Source: Chalara sp. BL73
Taxonomy: Eukaryota; Ascomycota; Leotiomycetes; Helotiales
DNA length: 64,000 nucleotides
Direction of reading: 5' to 3'
NCBI GenBank assembly: GCA_918026815.1
Contig: CAKJVC010000010.1
Location: 436,501-500,500, forward strand
The notes below the pieces were generated by a model. The model ran no database searches and was not told where the DNA came from. It was given only the letters and a program-made list of their open reading frames with translations. This document shows positions 1-11,300 of this stretch, in pieces (position 1 is the first letter of the stretch; every line of letters starts with the position of its first letter). The translations under genes and the position numbers were made by a program.

Positions 1-561
1 ATAACTTCGCCCGAGAAGAAGGCACAAATAGCAGCGATGTGAGTTATTAAGTTTCTTATGGTAATATCGGCGCATACTACAGACTCTTCTACATTACACC
101 GTTTACGCACGGCGACGGCGATTATTGAAGACAACACTAGTGCTGTTCGTCTTACCATCAGGAAACGAATTCGTGTTCATGAATATGCGACGTTGAAGTT
201 TATAACTTGCATTTTAGACGTAGAAATTACCCTATGAAGGCGCAAGCCTGCAGAAATGGCAAGAAAGAAAGTTCCAACTTGTATCGCAAAATCCTCAAAG
301 CCAAGAAAGAAAAGATGAAGGGGAAATCGCTTGCGGAGAAGCAGGAAGAAGCGAAGCGGCGAAAGGCTGAGCAGTATATATTTGCTTGTTCCCATCGACC
401 TTTATAATGTTTTAATTGGTCTTGAAATCATACTTGACGAACACAGGATTCTAAATTTCTGGTTTTACAGGGCGAAGGCAGATAATGACCGAAGACTGGA
501 GTTAAAGAAGAAACACAGTGATAAGAAAAAGGCTAGAGGTGGCCCAAGTCGATTCGACTAG
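1..561 (+). CDS. 3' end of a Lys/Arg-rich small basic protein (partial)
   Basis: The gene runs in from the left edge. Three exons join in phase: 1..38, 218..373 and 471..561, with introns starting GTGAGT and GTATAT and ending TTTTAG and TTACAG. The visible 94 residues are almost entirely charged helix, with runs such as KAKKEKMKGK and LELKKKHSDKKKA, ending in GGPSRFD and a TAG stop. This composition is typical of nucleolar or ribosome-biogenesis factors, but I do not recognise the family and assign no function. The ORF-like reading that starts inside exon 2 is not a true start, because coding sequence continues upstream in phase through exon 1. Confidence is good that it is coding and low for identity. 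Confidence 0.6.
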
Positions 562-1154
562 CTGAGATTTTCCCGCGGCCAGTTTATATGACACAGATTA
601 GAAGTGGGATCTGTTCCTTTTTGGTTGAGAAGTCAGACATGCGGCGGGATCTAGAGACGGTCGGGAAGAGTCATTAAGTCTCGGCTGGAACTACTTTCGA
701 ATGTAGAAGTATACGGCAGCCTGGCTGGCCCAGGATGTAGCCAAGGAAAACGAGGGAGTGAGTTTTGAAGAAGTATATATATGATAATGGAACTCTGTCA
801 CATGGCTCGCTTACTTGTCGGAGGTCATCTTCTGTCTATGTACAGACCACACACGGAGAATATCTGATGCACAAAACTATTTTAACTTTGACGTCTTTCC
901 AACTTTAAAGGATGTGACAAATGCTTAAGAATATAGCCGACTCATTTTTGCTATTTCTCCCGTGCAGCGAAATAATCGATCCAATCAGAAGGACAGGAGA
1001 CGCTAGAATAGCAAGAATAGTCAACCTGATTGGGCAATTTTTCTCATTCTTTTTCGTACACTAACCTTGGCAGAGCGGAATCAATACCATCCTAGCCTAG
1101 ACTCCGTCCCATATGCATCATTATTGTTATACACAGCTATTCCCACCATCTTTT
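562..1154. other. Intergenic, convergent gene ends
   Basis: This spacer lies between the 3' end of the Lys-rich gene and the 3' end of COA6. It contains no ORF of note, no RNA gene and no repeat that I could see. Confidence 0.5.
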
Positions 1155-1612
1155 TCACTTCCCTTCTCCCGGCTTGACATATGTTCCCACCGCCCCCTCA
1201 GCCTTCAACTTCTCCAGCTGCTGATTCCGCTGATAATCCACAACCCTGCGCTGTTTAAAATATTTGACCTGCTTTCCATTAGCCTTTAAACCCCGAAACC
1301 TAATCCATCTATGCCTCTACACCCTTCCAGTTCCTTCCCTTACCTCCCACATCTGTCACCGGACCCAAGAAGACTTACCCAACTACTCGCGCAGTTCGCC
1401 TCGAACCCCTTACTCTCGGCAGCACATTCCTTCGCTGCCTTGTCTTTCTCCTTTACGCTGTCTATTATGCCGTTCTTCTCCAGACAGTTGAAATATACAT
1501 CGCGGTGTTCCCAGCACTTTGCGCGCTGCGTCCGATCAGGAGCGATGGGCGCACCATCGGAGGATATCTTGGGTTCCGGCAATTTCTGTTCGGAAGAGCC
1601 AAACCAACCCAT
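1155..1612 (-). CDS. COA6: Cytochrome c oxidase assembly factor 6 (COA6/COX6B-like twin-Cys protein)
   Basis: The CDS is complement(join(1155..1268,1379..1612)), 115 aa. It starts at the ATG of MGWFGSSEQK; in-frame sequence further upstream lacks family-like residues. The intron starts GTAAGT and ends CAG, and the join is in phase. The core carries the coiled-coil-helix-coiled-coil-helix signature C-X9-C (CWEHRDVYFNC) followed by C-X10-C (CAAESKGFEANC). Then comes the family ending SSW-VKYFKQRR, supplied by exon 2. COA6 proteins sit in the mitochondrial intermembrane space and help deliver copper to the CuA site of Cox2. The Cys spacing and the Trp-Val-Lys-Tyr-Phe segment separate it from structural COX6B. 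Its 5' end faces SYS1 across about 390 bp. Confidence 0.9.
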
Positions 1613-2002
1613 CTCGAGGTGAGGCAATGAGATAAAAAAAAACCTGCTTGAAGTATTTGGTTGTTCTGGGGATTGAAAGTCAGATTGGGTGGAGCTTGCG
1701 AGGAGGATTAACGCAACATACATTGATATTCAACAATTGCCGGGTCCCAAGTGAATAGCAAGCAGTCAATCAATTTAAGTTAAACTATGGGACTTTTAGA
1801 GATTCGTCCCCCACAAAATCGGAGCTCCCTGAAGCTCTCATGCGGGCGCAAGGCGGCCGCTTCCCCGTGCGCTAAGCCCCTTTCCGCAGCCACCTCCAAT
1901 TTCTGGCCTCAAGAGCATCAAAGAAACGCTACCACTTATCACGATGCCTGCGCCATAACCTCTGCTCGTATCACCTCCACTCAAGCTTGATACCAAACAA
2001 CT
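1613..2002. promoter_or_regulatory. Divergent promoter region COA6 / SYS1
   Basis: The gap of about 390 bp between two divergently transcribed genes must carry both promoters. No specific element could be assigned. Confidence 0.45.
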
Positions 2003-2727
2003 ATGGCTCGTCGCAGACGGCCCCCTCGACCCGGCGCACTGACCGAGCTGCCGCCTCTAAAAATCCTCACCCAGATCCTGATATTGCAAACGATATGGTA
2101 CGTCGTCGCAACAGGCCTCATCCTCTTCACGGCGCTTGTAGCTGGGCGGCACTTCTCCCTCGACATGGTGCTTAGCTGGCGGAGCTTGCGCGGAGACACG
2201 ACTGTCGGGTGGATGCTGGGATTCGTGTGGCTTTTGAACTCGGTAGTTGGGTATGGCTTTCCCTTGTCCACCCTTTCTTTTCTACACATATTTCACTAGT
2301 TCCTCTTGAATTGAAGAAAGAAGCTGACGCAAAGGAAATTAGAGTAATAGCGATCCTCCTTCTGATCCACCGCTCAAAGCTGGTCCTCGACTTCGCCCTA
2401 ACCCTTCACCTAATCCACCTCCTCGTAACCTCCTTTTACTCTCACTCCATCCCTACCAACGCACTTTGGTGGGCCCTTCAGTTTACTTCCGCCGCGCTCA
2501 TGACTTCCCTTGGCGTCTGGACCTGCCAATGGCGCGAACTTCGACCCATCAATTTCGGAGGCTCCTCGACTTCAAATGATGCTTCAAACGCGCAAGCATC
2601 AGACGGTGCGCAACAGGACATCGGTGATGAAGAACAAGGCTTTGGACGAGGAAGGGGAAGAGGCAGGGGACGAGATGGTGCAGGCGAATATGAAATGGTT
2701 ACGATGAAAGACGCGGAACCATCCTAA
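2003..2727 (+). CDS. SYS1: Golgi integral membrane protein SYS1
   Basis: The CDS is join(2003..2250,2343..2727), 210 aa. The intron starts GTATGG at 2251. Its acceptor is the AG at 2341-2342; this choice is the one that gives the family sequence NSVVGVIAILLLIHRSKLVLDF. The later AG at 2349 does not keep frame. The protein has four hydrophobic segments (roughly residues 27-47, 67-90, 97-117 and 125-145) and the Sys1 hallmark HRSKLVLDFALTLHLIHL. SYS1 is a trans-Golgi membrane receptor that recruits the Arl3/ARFRP1 GTPase in vesicle traffic. The C-terminal tail is cytosolic-looking and low in complexity, with a GRGRGRGR run, which fungal SYS1 proteins often carry. Confidence 0.9.
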
Positions 2728-3115
2728 GTTATACTGGATGGCTCTGTACTCATGGGAATGAATGGCGCATAGACAGCGATTGCATACATTGGCGTTCGGG
2801 GTAACTTATTGTAAATCATCGGCTTTCTTGAGAAGCGGGACCTTGGAGATACCCACATGCTTTAGTAATCTCTACTAAAGTGATTCACGCTATCACTGCT
2901 ACCCCATCTCATTTCTAGGTCCTGGTCTGTCTTGGTGCATCATTCTTAAAAATATGTGCTTTCCATTCTTCTAGCCCTCGGCCAGATCTCAGACGTCCAT
3001 ACCTAACCCAAATACCAGCTCGCCTTCCTCTGCACTCCTCCTTGACAGTGTCAAATATTTGCGTTTCGCCCACACAACTCCTCAGAGCCTTGCCCCTATA
3101 TAGAAACATTCTTTC

Positions 3116-5159
3116 TCAAGCTGATAGGATGTCAGTCTTGCCATCGTGGGTAAGTGTGAAGATTGCTCTTCCACTAGTACTAATCCGCGGCAACTTCAGC
3201 CTTAAATGCATCGAACATGAATTCGGCAATGCGGTACTTTCAAAGCTGGCTGGAATTGGCGGGCTTGTCGAAGTGCTAATCCAAGGATCCCTTTCCGCCG
3301 AACACGGTACGATTGCCTCCACTCCTAGGGCGTTTTCTAACTCGACGTAATCGACAAAGTTATACGGGATTTGTGCCTCCGATAGCACGCTCTACCTCCT
3401 GAATTGAGATGGCGGCTTAAATGTGAAAGACATGCACGAAAGATTTCTTCCTGATGATCACCTGGTCATCCCCCGAAACATCTGATACTCGTAGTTCCTC
3501 AAATGAAGACGAAGAAACGGAAGAGCGACTAAGTTTTTGTCAGGCGGGTGTGTAATACTGGTGATTTTTATCCACAAATATATGCTCGGCAGAGCCAAAG
3601 GTAGAAAGCTTTGGAAGTGTACTGTGACCGTATGCATACCCCAGTGCTGCCTTCACGATAAAGGGTCTGCAAGTGGGAAAGGCTGCTAGCCAGTGAATGC
3701 CGGCGGCCATTGTCAATACTATTATAGATTTCGCTGCATCCTTGAGCACGATGCCAGAATTCTTTATCTTCCTTTGAGGCTGAAGCTGGATTATCTAGCA
3801 CAGGTCTACTTGAAGGTCCACCCTCCAGCTTCCCGGGTGACAGATGAGAGTGCAGGCTTCCACTCAATCGTTGTCGATACGAGTTTAACCTCTTCATCAT
3901 CAACTCTCTTACTGGCTGTATGAAGACTAGGTGCGGTTCTGAGTGAATGATTGACGACGGATTAAAATTCTGATTGTAAACAGCCTTGGATTGGGAATAA
4001 TCATGCATTTCGGTACTATTTAGATATGAATCTCCTTCAGTATTATATCATCTTTTCAGGCTCTGGCCAGAAACTCTTTTGGAAGTCTTGGAAGAGCTAC
4101 AGGAGATAGTTAGAGCAGATATTCTGCCACTGTGTGTTTCCTGACACTAGTGGTGCAAAGACGATCCCCCTCCTTTCAACCTGTTGTCGGATGTATTTGA
4201 TTCCAGTACTTCATCGCCTCCTAGAGCTATAAATGGCTTTTCTGTAGGACTTTGCTGCTGCTTGGACCTTGTCCGATATGAATAATGGTTAAAAGAGTCG
4301 GATTGTGTACCCTCTCTTGCTCTGATAACTAGTGGAATAGAGTTACTTAAATCTTTATACACTGACTACGCGTTGACTGGAGTTGAGTTACAAGCATCGT
4401 GTCTGAAAGAAGGCGTGTACCGATAATGAGCACGCGTTTGAAGAGAATTAATCATTCTAGATGGAGAGAATGGAGGTGTGGAAAAATTACAAAGTAGATC
4501 AGCCATTTCCTGACTTAGGTGAAGGGTAAAACATAAACTAAGTAATTGCAGAGCTATTAAATAAGCCATTAAATGCTTGGTGCTATAATCGGCTACGAAG
4601 CTATCGGATTTAGCTCGTCGCATGGTGCTAAAGTTCTGTGCGGGAATGTCAACAATATCTCTGTGCGATTCATCCATTGAATGCAACTGGCTTAGATGTC
4701 TCGCCTTTGCTTCTGGAGACCATCAGTACGGCCTACCCGTCTGACAAGTATATAGCCAGTCAATGATCTCTTGGTCAATGATACTATGGGAAAGGTCGTC
4801 AACTTCCACATCTAGATTTTGCTTATCTTCCAAACTTTTATCTTGCTTAGATTCAAGTTTTGGGTGATTACTAATTGATGATAGAGATTGCCGCTGCCAT
4901 CTTGATATCTTCGGTGAGCCAGGTAAAGTGGGTGGCTCCTTTCTGGGCTGCCTGATATCTCTATACCGTTGTTTTCGCAACTGTTATTAAGTGCCTGAGG
5001 GAGTGATATCGGCACTCGTATGTCTCTCAAAACTTGCGGATATAGCCCAAATAGATTTCCCACACGTGGAGACCGATGTAGTGTGGCATTTGCAAGCTTC
5101 TCGTGGTTGTTTGGATGACTAAGAATATTCATGTTTACCAAGAGAAGCATATAGCTCAA
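3116..5159 (-). pseudogene. Possible decayed or unrecognised multi-exon gene
   Basis: On the minus strand a chain of stop-free stretches follows one another: 4812..5159, 4723..4980, 4366..4686, 4147..4362, 3568..4008 and 3116..3388. Some are flanked by plausible splice signals, for example an acceptor AATAACAG just before 4980 and GTAGGC...AAGCCAG between the 4723 and 4686 stretches. The composition is polar, Ser- and charge-rich (for example LESKQDKSLEDKQNLDVEVD). I could not join the pieces in a consistent phase: the 4723-to-4686 junction hits a stop whichever acceptor is used. It may be a decayed gene, a gene with a different exon pattern, or chance. No domain was recognised. Confidence 0.2.
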
Positions 5160-5490
5160 AAAAGGTATTCTCTAGCACGGAAGGTTTTCTAGGGATTGAA
5201 GAACAAGAAGTTTGAGGATGGCATGGCTGAAATTTTGGTAAGTGCTAGTGATTTTGGCAGTGACGTCCGCCTTGTTTCTCTCCCGTCTCTGCATCTGTCG
5301 CCAACACACAAAGCCTAGCCATTGGAGTAATAATGCATCTTATTATAGACCATCAATATCGCGTACACGAATGAAATGTTGTTCGAAGAAAACCTTTTAC
5401 TCGTCGGAAGGTACTTATGCAAAATCACTGCAGCTGTTAGTATCGGCCAAAGCAGAATGAAAGAGCCGGGAAAGGATTCTCTTTGTAGGG

Positions 5491-5521
5491 TCGGCTCGGA
5501 AAATGGAGGGGTCGGCTCGGG
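5491..5521. repeat. Short direct repeat GTCGGCTCGG
   Basis: The 10-mer occurs at 5491-5500 and again at 5512-5521. Related GGGCCGAC follows in the next 20 bases. Function unknown; it could be a GC-rich protein-binding site or chance. Confidence 0.4.
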
Positions 5522-5591
5522 AATTCATCGGGCCGACACTCTGATAAGGGTGGACCTACTACATTTGGTTAAGCTGAATCTCAACATCCCA

Positions 5592-5620
5592 CTCTCTCTA
5601 TCTCTCTGTCTCTGTCTCTG
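5592..5620 (+). repeat. TC/TG-rich microsatellite-like tract
   Basis: An imperfect pyrimidine-rich run of CTCT and CTGT units is directly visible. No coding or structural role is apparent. Confidence 0.7.
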
Positions 5621-6166
5621 ACCATGCAAGGGGAATTCCTAAACACTCCAGTCAGTTCACTGTCCTCATAATGATCAAGAAATTTATTGAGTACTTGAGA
5701 GCGAGGAAGAGGTCAACTCGGTGAATGATTCCGAACAAACATTATTGCCCTGCAACCGTCAGCTTATGGTGAGTGGTAGCGTTCTCTTGGACTTAATGCT
5801 CTAGCGTAGATATCGTACATCTTTCTATCCTTGAAGAGGAAGTTATATGCGGATATACTAAAGGTGGGGTGAAGAGGGGCAAATCAACGTTCGAGGAGAA
5901 GGCTTTCTTCAATCATCGATTGCGCTGCAAGGTGGATTGTGATTGAAACCACGTTCATCTCAGTAGAGGAGAAGTAAATCGGCCATAGTGACCCATCGGC
6001 TGCCAGTGGTGTTGAAAGATACCCTGATTGATACCCGTCCCAACGTTCATTTCGTTTCACATATAAACCTCTTTCCATCCATCACAAACTTTAGCTTTCT
6101 CGCCCATCTTTAACCTCCTGCCAACATCATCTTCCTCGACCCTGCTTCTCTCCACTCACCCTCACC

Positions 6167-6975
6167 ATGTCAACCGAACAAGTTCCTTCCTCGCTGCCTT
6201 TTGTTGGTGGCAAAAAGGAATTCGGCACCGCGGAACACCCCCTGGGGCCTCTAACTAGTAGCGAGATCCTCACGACTTCGAGGCAAATCAAAGCACAATG
6301 GCCAGCCACTACGGATGTCCATTTCAAAGTCATTACTCTTCATGAACCAAGCAAGGCAGAGCTCACTCCCTTCTTAGCTGCAGAGCATGCAGGTGTTGCG
6401 ACGCCCAAAATCGACAGGAAAAGCTTTGTTGTCTACTACATCAGGAACACTGTGTGTGCACCATCGCTCACGTAACCAAGGTTTCTAACCTTCAGCTCTA
6501 GGACAAACTGCACGAAGCTGTCGTCAACTTGACCCTTGGCAAGGTGGAAAGTAACTTTCGTCTTGGGCCTTATGTTCATAGTAATGCGGATGGCGATGAG
6601 CTCACCAAGGTAGAGAAAGCTGCTCTAGAGGACGAAGGGGTAAAGGCAGAGATTGCCAAGCTTCAGCTCCCAGAAGGGACTGTCGTTATCAGTGATCCTT
6701 GGATTTATGGTATGCTCGCAAGCAACTCCTCAGTTCACCCTGTTAAAGAATGGCAGGCTCAGATGGTGTAAGCGACGGACTCTTCGATGATTCCAAGCGG
6801 GTCTTCCAATGCTTCCTTTACTTACGAGATCCGAATAACCCCAGCGAAGAAGACGGCAATCACTATGCGTTACCGCTCGCTATTTCACCTGTTGTCAGTG
6901 CCGAAACCTGAAGGTGACCAGTACAGAGGGCCTTTTGATCGGGATGCTTATGCCATTTTGAGATCTTCTTAAAAC
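6167..6975 (+). pseudogene. Truncated, frameshifted copper amine oxidase
   Basis: The 5' part reads as a normal peroxisomal-type copper amine oxidase. It begins MSTEQVPSSLPFVGGKK, has a clean intron (6452..6502, GTGTGT...CTCTAG), and continues with VVNLTLGKVESNFRLGPYVHS and DPWIYGMLASN, which match the N2/N3 domains. The frame then breaks. A base is missing near 6769, so VKEWQAQMV runs into TAA while the proper continuation SDGLFDDSKRVFQCFLYLRD resumes in another frame. A second one-base loss lies near 6908, before LKVTSTEGLL. After about 6960 the similarity ends. The entire catalytic domain, with the TPQ-forming Tyr and the copper His ligands, is absent. The protein cannot be an active amine oxidase. 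Confidence 0.8.
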
Positions 6976-8390
6976 GCTCTCTCAGAAAGCAACACCTCCG
7001 TTTCCAACTTTGCCCTTTGTGGAGCTTATACGTAGTATGTGAACCTTTTATAGCCTGTGAAATATCTTATATATGCAAAATGGGTAATAAATTCCCCAGC
7101 AATATCGTAGTACGTATATGAGTACTCAACTCTCCATTTCGTCTTTAGCTTAGTCAATTGCGAATCTAAATCTGTTACCGTCATCTTATCAAGTCTAAAC
7201 CATAACAAATAACGAATTACTAGGAGAGGTATAAATTTAAGCAAGCCAGGTGGAATAAGAACAGTCAGTCAGACTTAAGATCGACACATACGTAAAACAA
7301 AGAGTTTTGAACCATAATATGTCCGAAGTACTTGATCACGCTGGGTAATTTAACTTCCTCAGCATCACTGTCGGCAACACTTATGCGTAGCGGTTGCTTA
7401 TGCTTTATATCCATAATTTAATCAACATTCTAAAAGCGAGAATACTGTTACAGGTTCTCTATATTTCATCTGCAGTCACTAGCAAGCCAATCATTCTGGC
7501 TTAGACCTGAAATTCTGGTCATACCAAATTTAGCGTCCCCAGACCTTCAAAAAGCAGGAACCATTTATTCCTTGGTATATACAAGACTTCCCCCCCTTTG
7601 TATCTGGTAGTCGCGACGTGTCATGGAAAAAAGCCTCAGTGCATCACTTTTAAACCAGCCCCAATAGCCGTCTAAGTAGTTCCAGAGAGTTTTGCCCCCT
7701 TTAATGTCATGACACACCATTCCAAACAGCACTTTTTCTATTGGCAATCTCGATCCTCCTGTTAGTTTGTAGTAAGTTATTCTTAAATGTCTCCAGGTGG
7801 CATGTGTATCAAATTGCTTGTTGTGAACACTTGTACTATCAAGTGGAGGTCCCTCCCAGCTATACTCTGCTCTACAAGTCACATGGTCAGTTTTGTTAGG
7901 CTGTTACACAACTTCTTTTCCTTCCTTACTTCCTTTTCTTTTTCAAATTAAGTACAGTTAGCAGGGTGCCAAGCATAAACAAGTTGTATCATGTATTTCA
8001 TTATCTCTCATTTTCTACGCCTCGTATGACGTACAAACAAGGAATCATTCCGGATCGAACAATGAAAAGTATCAAAGTAATTACGCCCCGACCTGCCCCC
8101 ATAATCACACAATAGCCCTCTCTGAGTCGCACATCTTCCTCACCGCTAATGACAATAAATAGAAACCTCTCGCAATGATAGTACGTAAATAGACGCCACC
8201 AGGGCCGAAGCGAAGGTCGACCGTGAAGTCTGGAACGGTGTAAGGTCATGCATCAATGTTGAAGAAAACCCTAGATCGAAGAAGAAACGTGATAGAAGGT
8301 AATGTCGTAGTTGTTAGTAGGTTCGTAAGGGCCATGGCGACATTATTCCATTATGCGTGATCAATGTTCATCATCAATTTCGCACTCGAC
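6976..8390. other. Intergenic, nothing recognised
   Basis: AT-rich spacer. The longest minus-strand ORF (7565..7882) has no recognisable motif and no splice context that I could use. Confidence 0.4.
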
Positions 8391-11300
8391 TCAGACATTC
8401 ATGCTCTTGGTACGGCTATGATGTCTTCGACCAGTTGTGCCTTCTGCCTTTCTCCGTAGGCTCTCTTCACGCTTGAGTACGATATCGCACCAGCTAGACT
8501 TGTTCCCATTACTCTCTTTGCCAACACAAGAGTCCAGTACCTTCATCCAGCCTTCCTTGTCGACAGCAGTATCTGCGTAAAAGTCGATGACCTCACCGTT
8601 ATTAAATCGAATCCGGAAACCCTCTTCGACAAACATATAGCCTTCTTCTTCCTCCGCAAATCCAGATCTCCGACGCTTTCCTCCTTTTGCAGAGGTCTCT
8701 TTCTGTGTAAGCGCACGGCGATCATCGATCAATTTGCATGCGTTCGCGAGATTGATTGTTGCACGAGGTTGGCGAGTCGACTCGTGAAAAGCGGTGAGTT
8801 TGCTACCATGAAGCTTGAAGAACCGACGTCGCCAGTACTGTGATATATCAGTAAAAGATATGGATATAATACCGAGACACTTACTGGGCAATCACCGCCT
8901 TGTTGACTCAGGTGGCCCTCAAAGCTGCGTGCAACTGCAACTTCTGCTTCCTTCATCTCGCGGATGCAGGAATTCATGCTCTTTGGCATATCTTCATCAG
9001 TTGCACCTCTTGGCTTCGGTACAAATAGCAATTGCAGCTCTAATTTCGCAACTTTGTAGGGAGCGCGTCGTTGAACCTGAGTGTTTCCACGCTTGCTTCT
9101 ACCACTGGATACAAAGCTTGGATCTTCGGTAGCCCATTCGTTGAAGCAAGCAACATCAACAACATAAGGTCGTCCATAGCAGCGAGTTTCGTGATCTTTG
9201 AGGCACACATAAGATCGTCCAAAGCTGCCATCTTCAGCGGCAAGAGGTGATAGAAGATCCCAAGTTGTCGGTTGCGTTGAAGCTCGCTTCGCCTGGGCAT
9301 CTCGTTGCTGTTGTTCTGCAATGCGCTGCTCTTCTTGCTTCTGCTTTAATTCTAGTTCCTTACGCTTCTTTGGTGATGCAAAAACGCGGCTAAATGTCGA
9401 AGGTTTTGATACTTTCTTTGTTGGTGATTCTACAACTCGCTTTGGCGCTGGTTTTACAAGCTTAGCATTTAAAGTCAATTGGAATTCAAGCTCATTTGGT
9501 ACAACAAGCTCAAATTCTTGACCGATAGGCGCATTTCTCCCGAGCTCAAGCCATGCAGTTGTGACGCAGTGAACGCCATTATCAAGAGTTAGACTGAACC
9601 AAGATTGTTCATCTAATGTATGTTAACTCGAGGACTAGTGCATGGTTGGCGCGAACTCACTTTTTGGCAAAGGTAGGTCTAAATCCTTCACTCCTATCAC
9701 TTTGACAAACAGCCTGCCTCGTTCACCCCCATCGTCCACAGCAGGCTCAGGTGCAACGGCCTCTTCATTCAATGTGCCCAAGCCAGCAACATTACTCTCG
9801 TAACCTGGCATAGGCGGTATGGGACCTTGAGGTGTCTTTTTGCGAGGGCTCGACTTCAGACTGTTCTTTCGCATCTGTCCGTTCCAAGGCTCTACAGTCC
9901 ACGACTGTGGCCGCTGGTTCTTGACGGGAGAGTTGCCCGCAGAGCGAGCTCCCCTATCATTGTCACTGCTGGCCACAACAACCTTCGTGTTTTGTCGCAT
10001 GAGATAGCCACGCTGTTTTCGGGGAGTAATGTTAGCAAAAGTGTTATGAGAAGGAAGACCATTGTGAACAGACGCTTGTCCGTAGGTAGGAAAGACAACA
10101 GATTGTGAGGAAGATAGGTCAAACCCAACCTTTTGGGCTTCGATCACTCGGTCAAAATCTTTGTCAAGACTTAAGCCAAGATCGCCACCGATGTCTAGAG
10201 TAAGACTCCTCTTCTTGAGACTTGGCTTTCGCTCTAGGGCACCATCTGATTCGTGTCCTGCATCGAACTCCCGTTCCATGCTCAAAGATGGTCGATTGCG
10301 ATGTCTTTCCGGAATAGGCGGGATGTTGTGAACCTCACCGCTAACTTGACGTCGCATTTCTCGCATAAGAGCAAGGTCTGAAGGTGTAGCCGAAGGTCTG
10401 GTTTTCAGTTTTGAGCCTGATGCCTTGATAGTCGCAACTTGTTCTGGGATACTAGGTGAGTCACGGGGCGGCGAGGGAGGAATAGGATGTCGAATGACAG
10501 AATCGGGAGTGCCGCTTTCGATATAATCATCTTCTTCGTCTTCCGAGCCCCATCCTGTGCCATCATACTCTGGTTTCAATGTGGGAATTGCACGCTTGGG
10601 GGGAGTTTCCGGACGAGCAAGATATGCATGCGCATCCGACATGGTTGGTGTTGTTTTTTGTTGGATGCTCTGAGGTTCCTGGGGCTCCTGAGACTCTTTT
10701 GGAGATGGAGTACTCATGTACGACTGGAGACTCAGACCGAAATCATTAGTACTCAAGAATCCTTTAAATTGTGGGAGCTCGTTGTTTCTATCCTCTTTCA
10801 TGGGTTCCAGGTCTTCGACACCACGAGGAGTTGGAGGGTCATCATCCTCTGGAGCACTGTTTGATTGAAATTGAGGACTTTGTAGAGAGGGTGTCGGATC
10901 GGAATACTGGCTCTCTATATCTTCTTCGGCAGCCTCTCCCTCTTGGGCCTCATTGTAGTTGTCAACGCGCGATTCGGTTCTCTGATACATATCTGTAATA
11001 GAGGAGAGGTCAACTTCATCATCTTCTGGTTCCGTCTTGATGATCACGCTCTCATCATTCTCGAAAATAGATTGATCTTCGGTCGAAGGGATTGGCGTAT
11101 CAGGATCAAGCGCAGTTGGCCGCTCTGGGCTTGAGCTAGGCATTGGTGATGAGAAGTTATAGTCAGAATCTCTGGAGAACCCCTCTTGTCCATTCACTTT
11201 CCGTAAGATCGATTCTCGGGAAATCCGTGGAGGCAATTGGTAGCTACCTAGCCCTGGAAGATCATCCAATGTGTCGTCATTCTCAACCTCGTCCTCGTGC

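Larger units (their letters stand above)
2728..6166. other. Gene-poor spacer with decayed-looking ORFs
   Basis: No intact gene could be supported between SYS1 and the amine oxidase remnant. It contains a chain of medium ORFs on the minus strand (listed separately), a duplicated GTCGGCTCGG motif and a TC/TG-rich tract. Confidence 0.4.

Noticed and set aside
1340..1723. Longer N-terminus for COA6 (MYVALILLASS...)
   Set aside because: The upstream residues have no family similarity; the ATG at 1612 gives a standard start.
7565..7882. 105-aa minus-strand ORF
   Set aside because: No motif, no splice context, AT-rich surroundings; coding status cannot be supported.
10487..10864. Plus-strand ORF of 125 aa
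   Set aside because: It lies antisense inside the BUD4 coding exon and has no family features.
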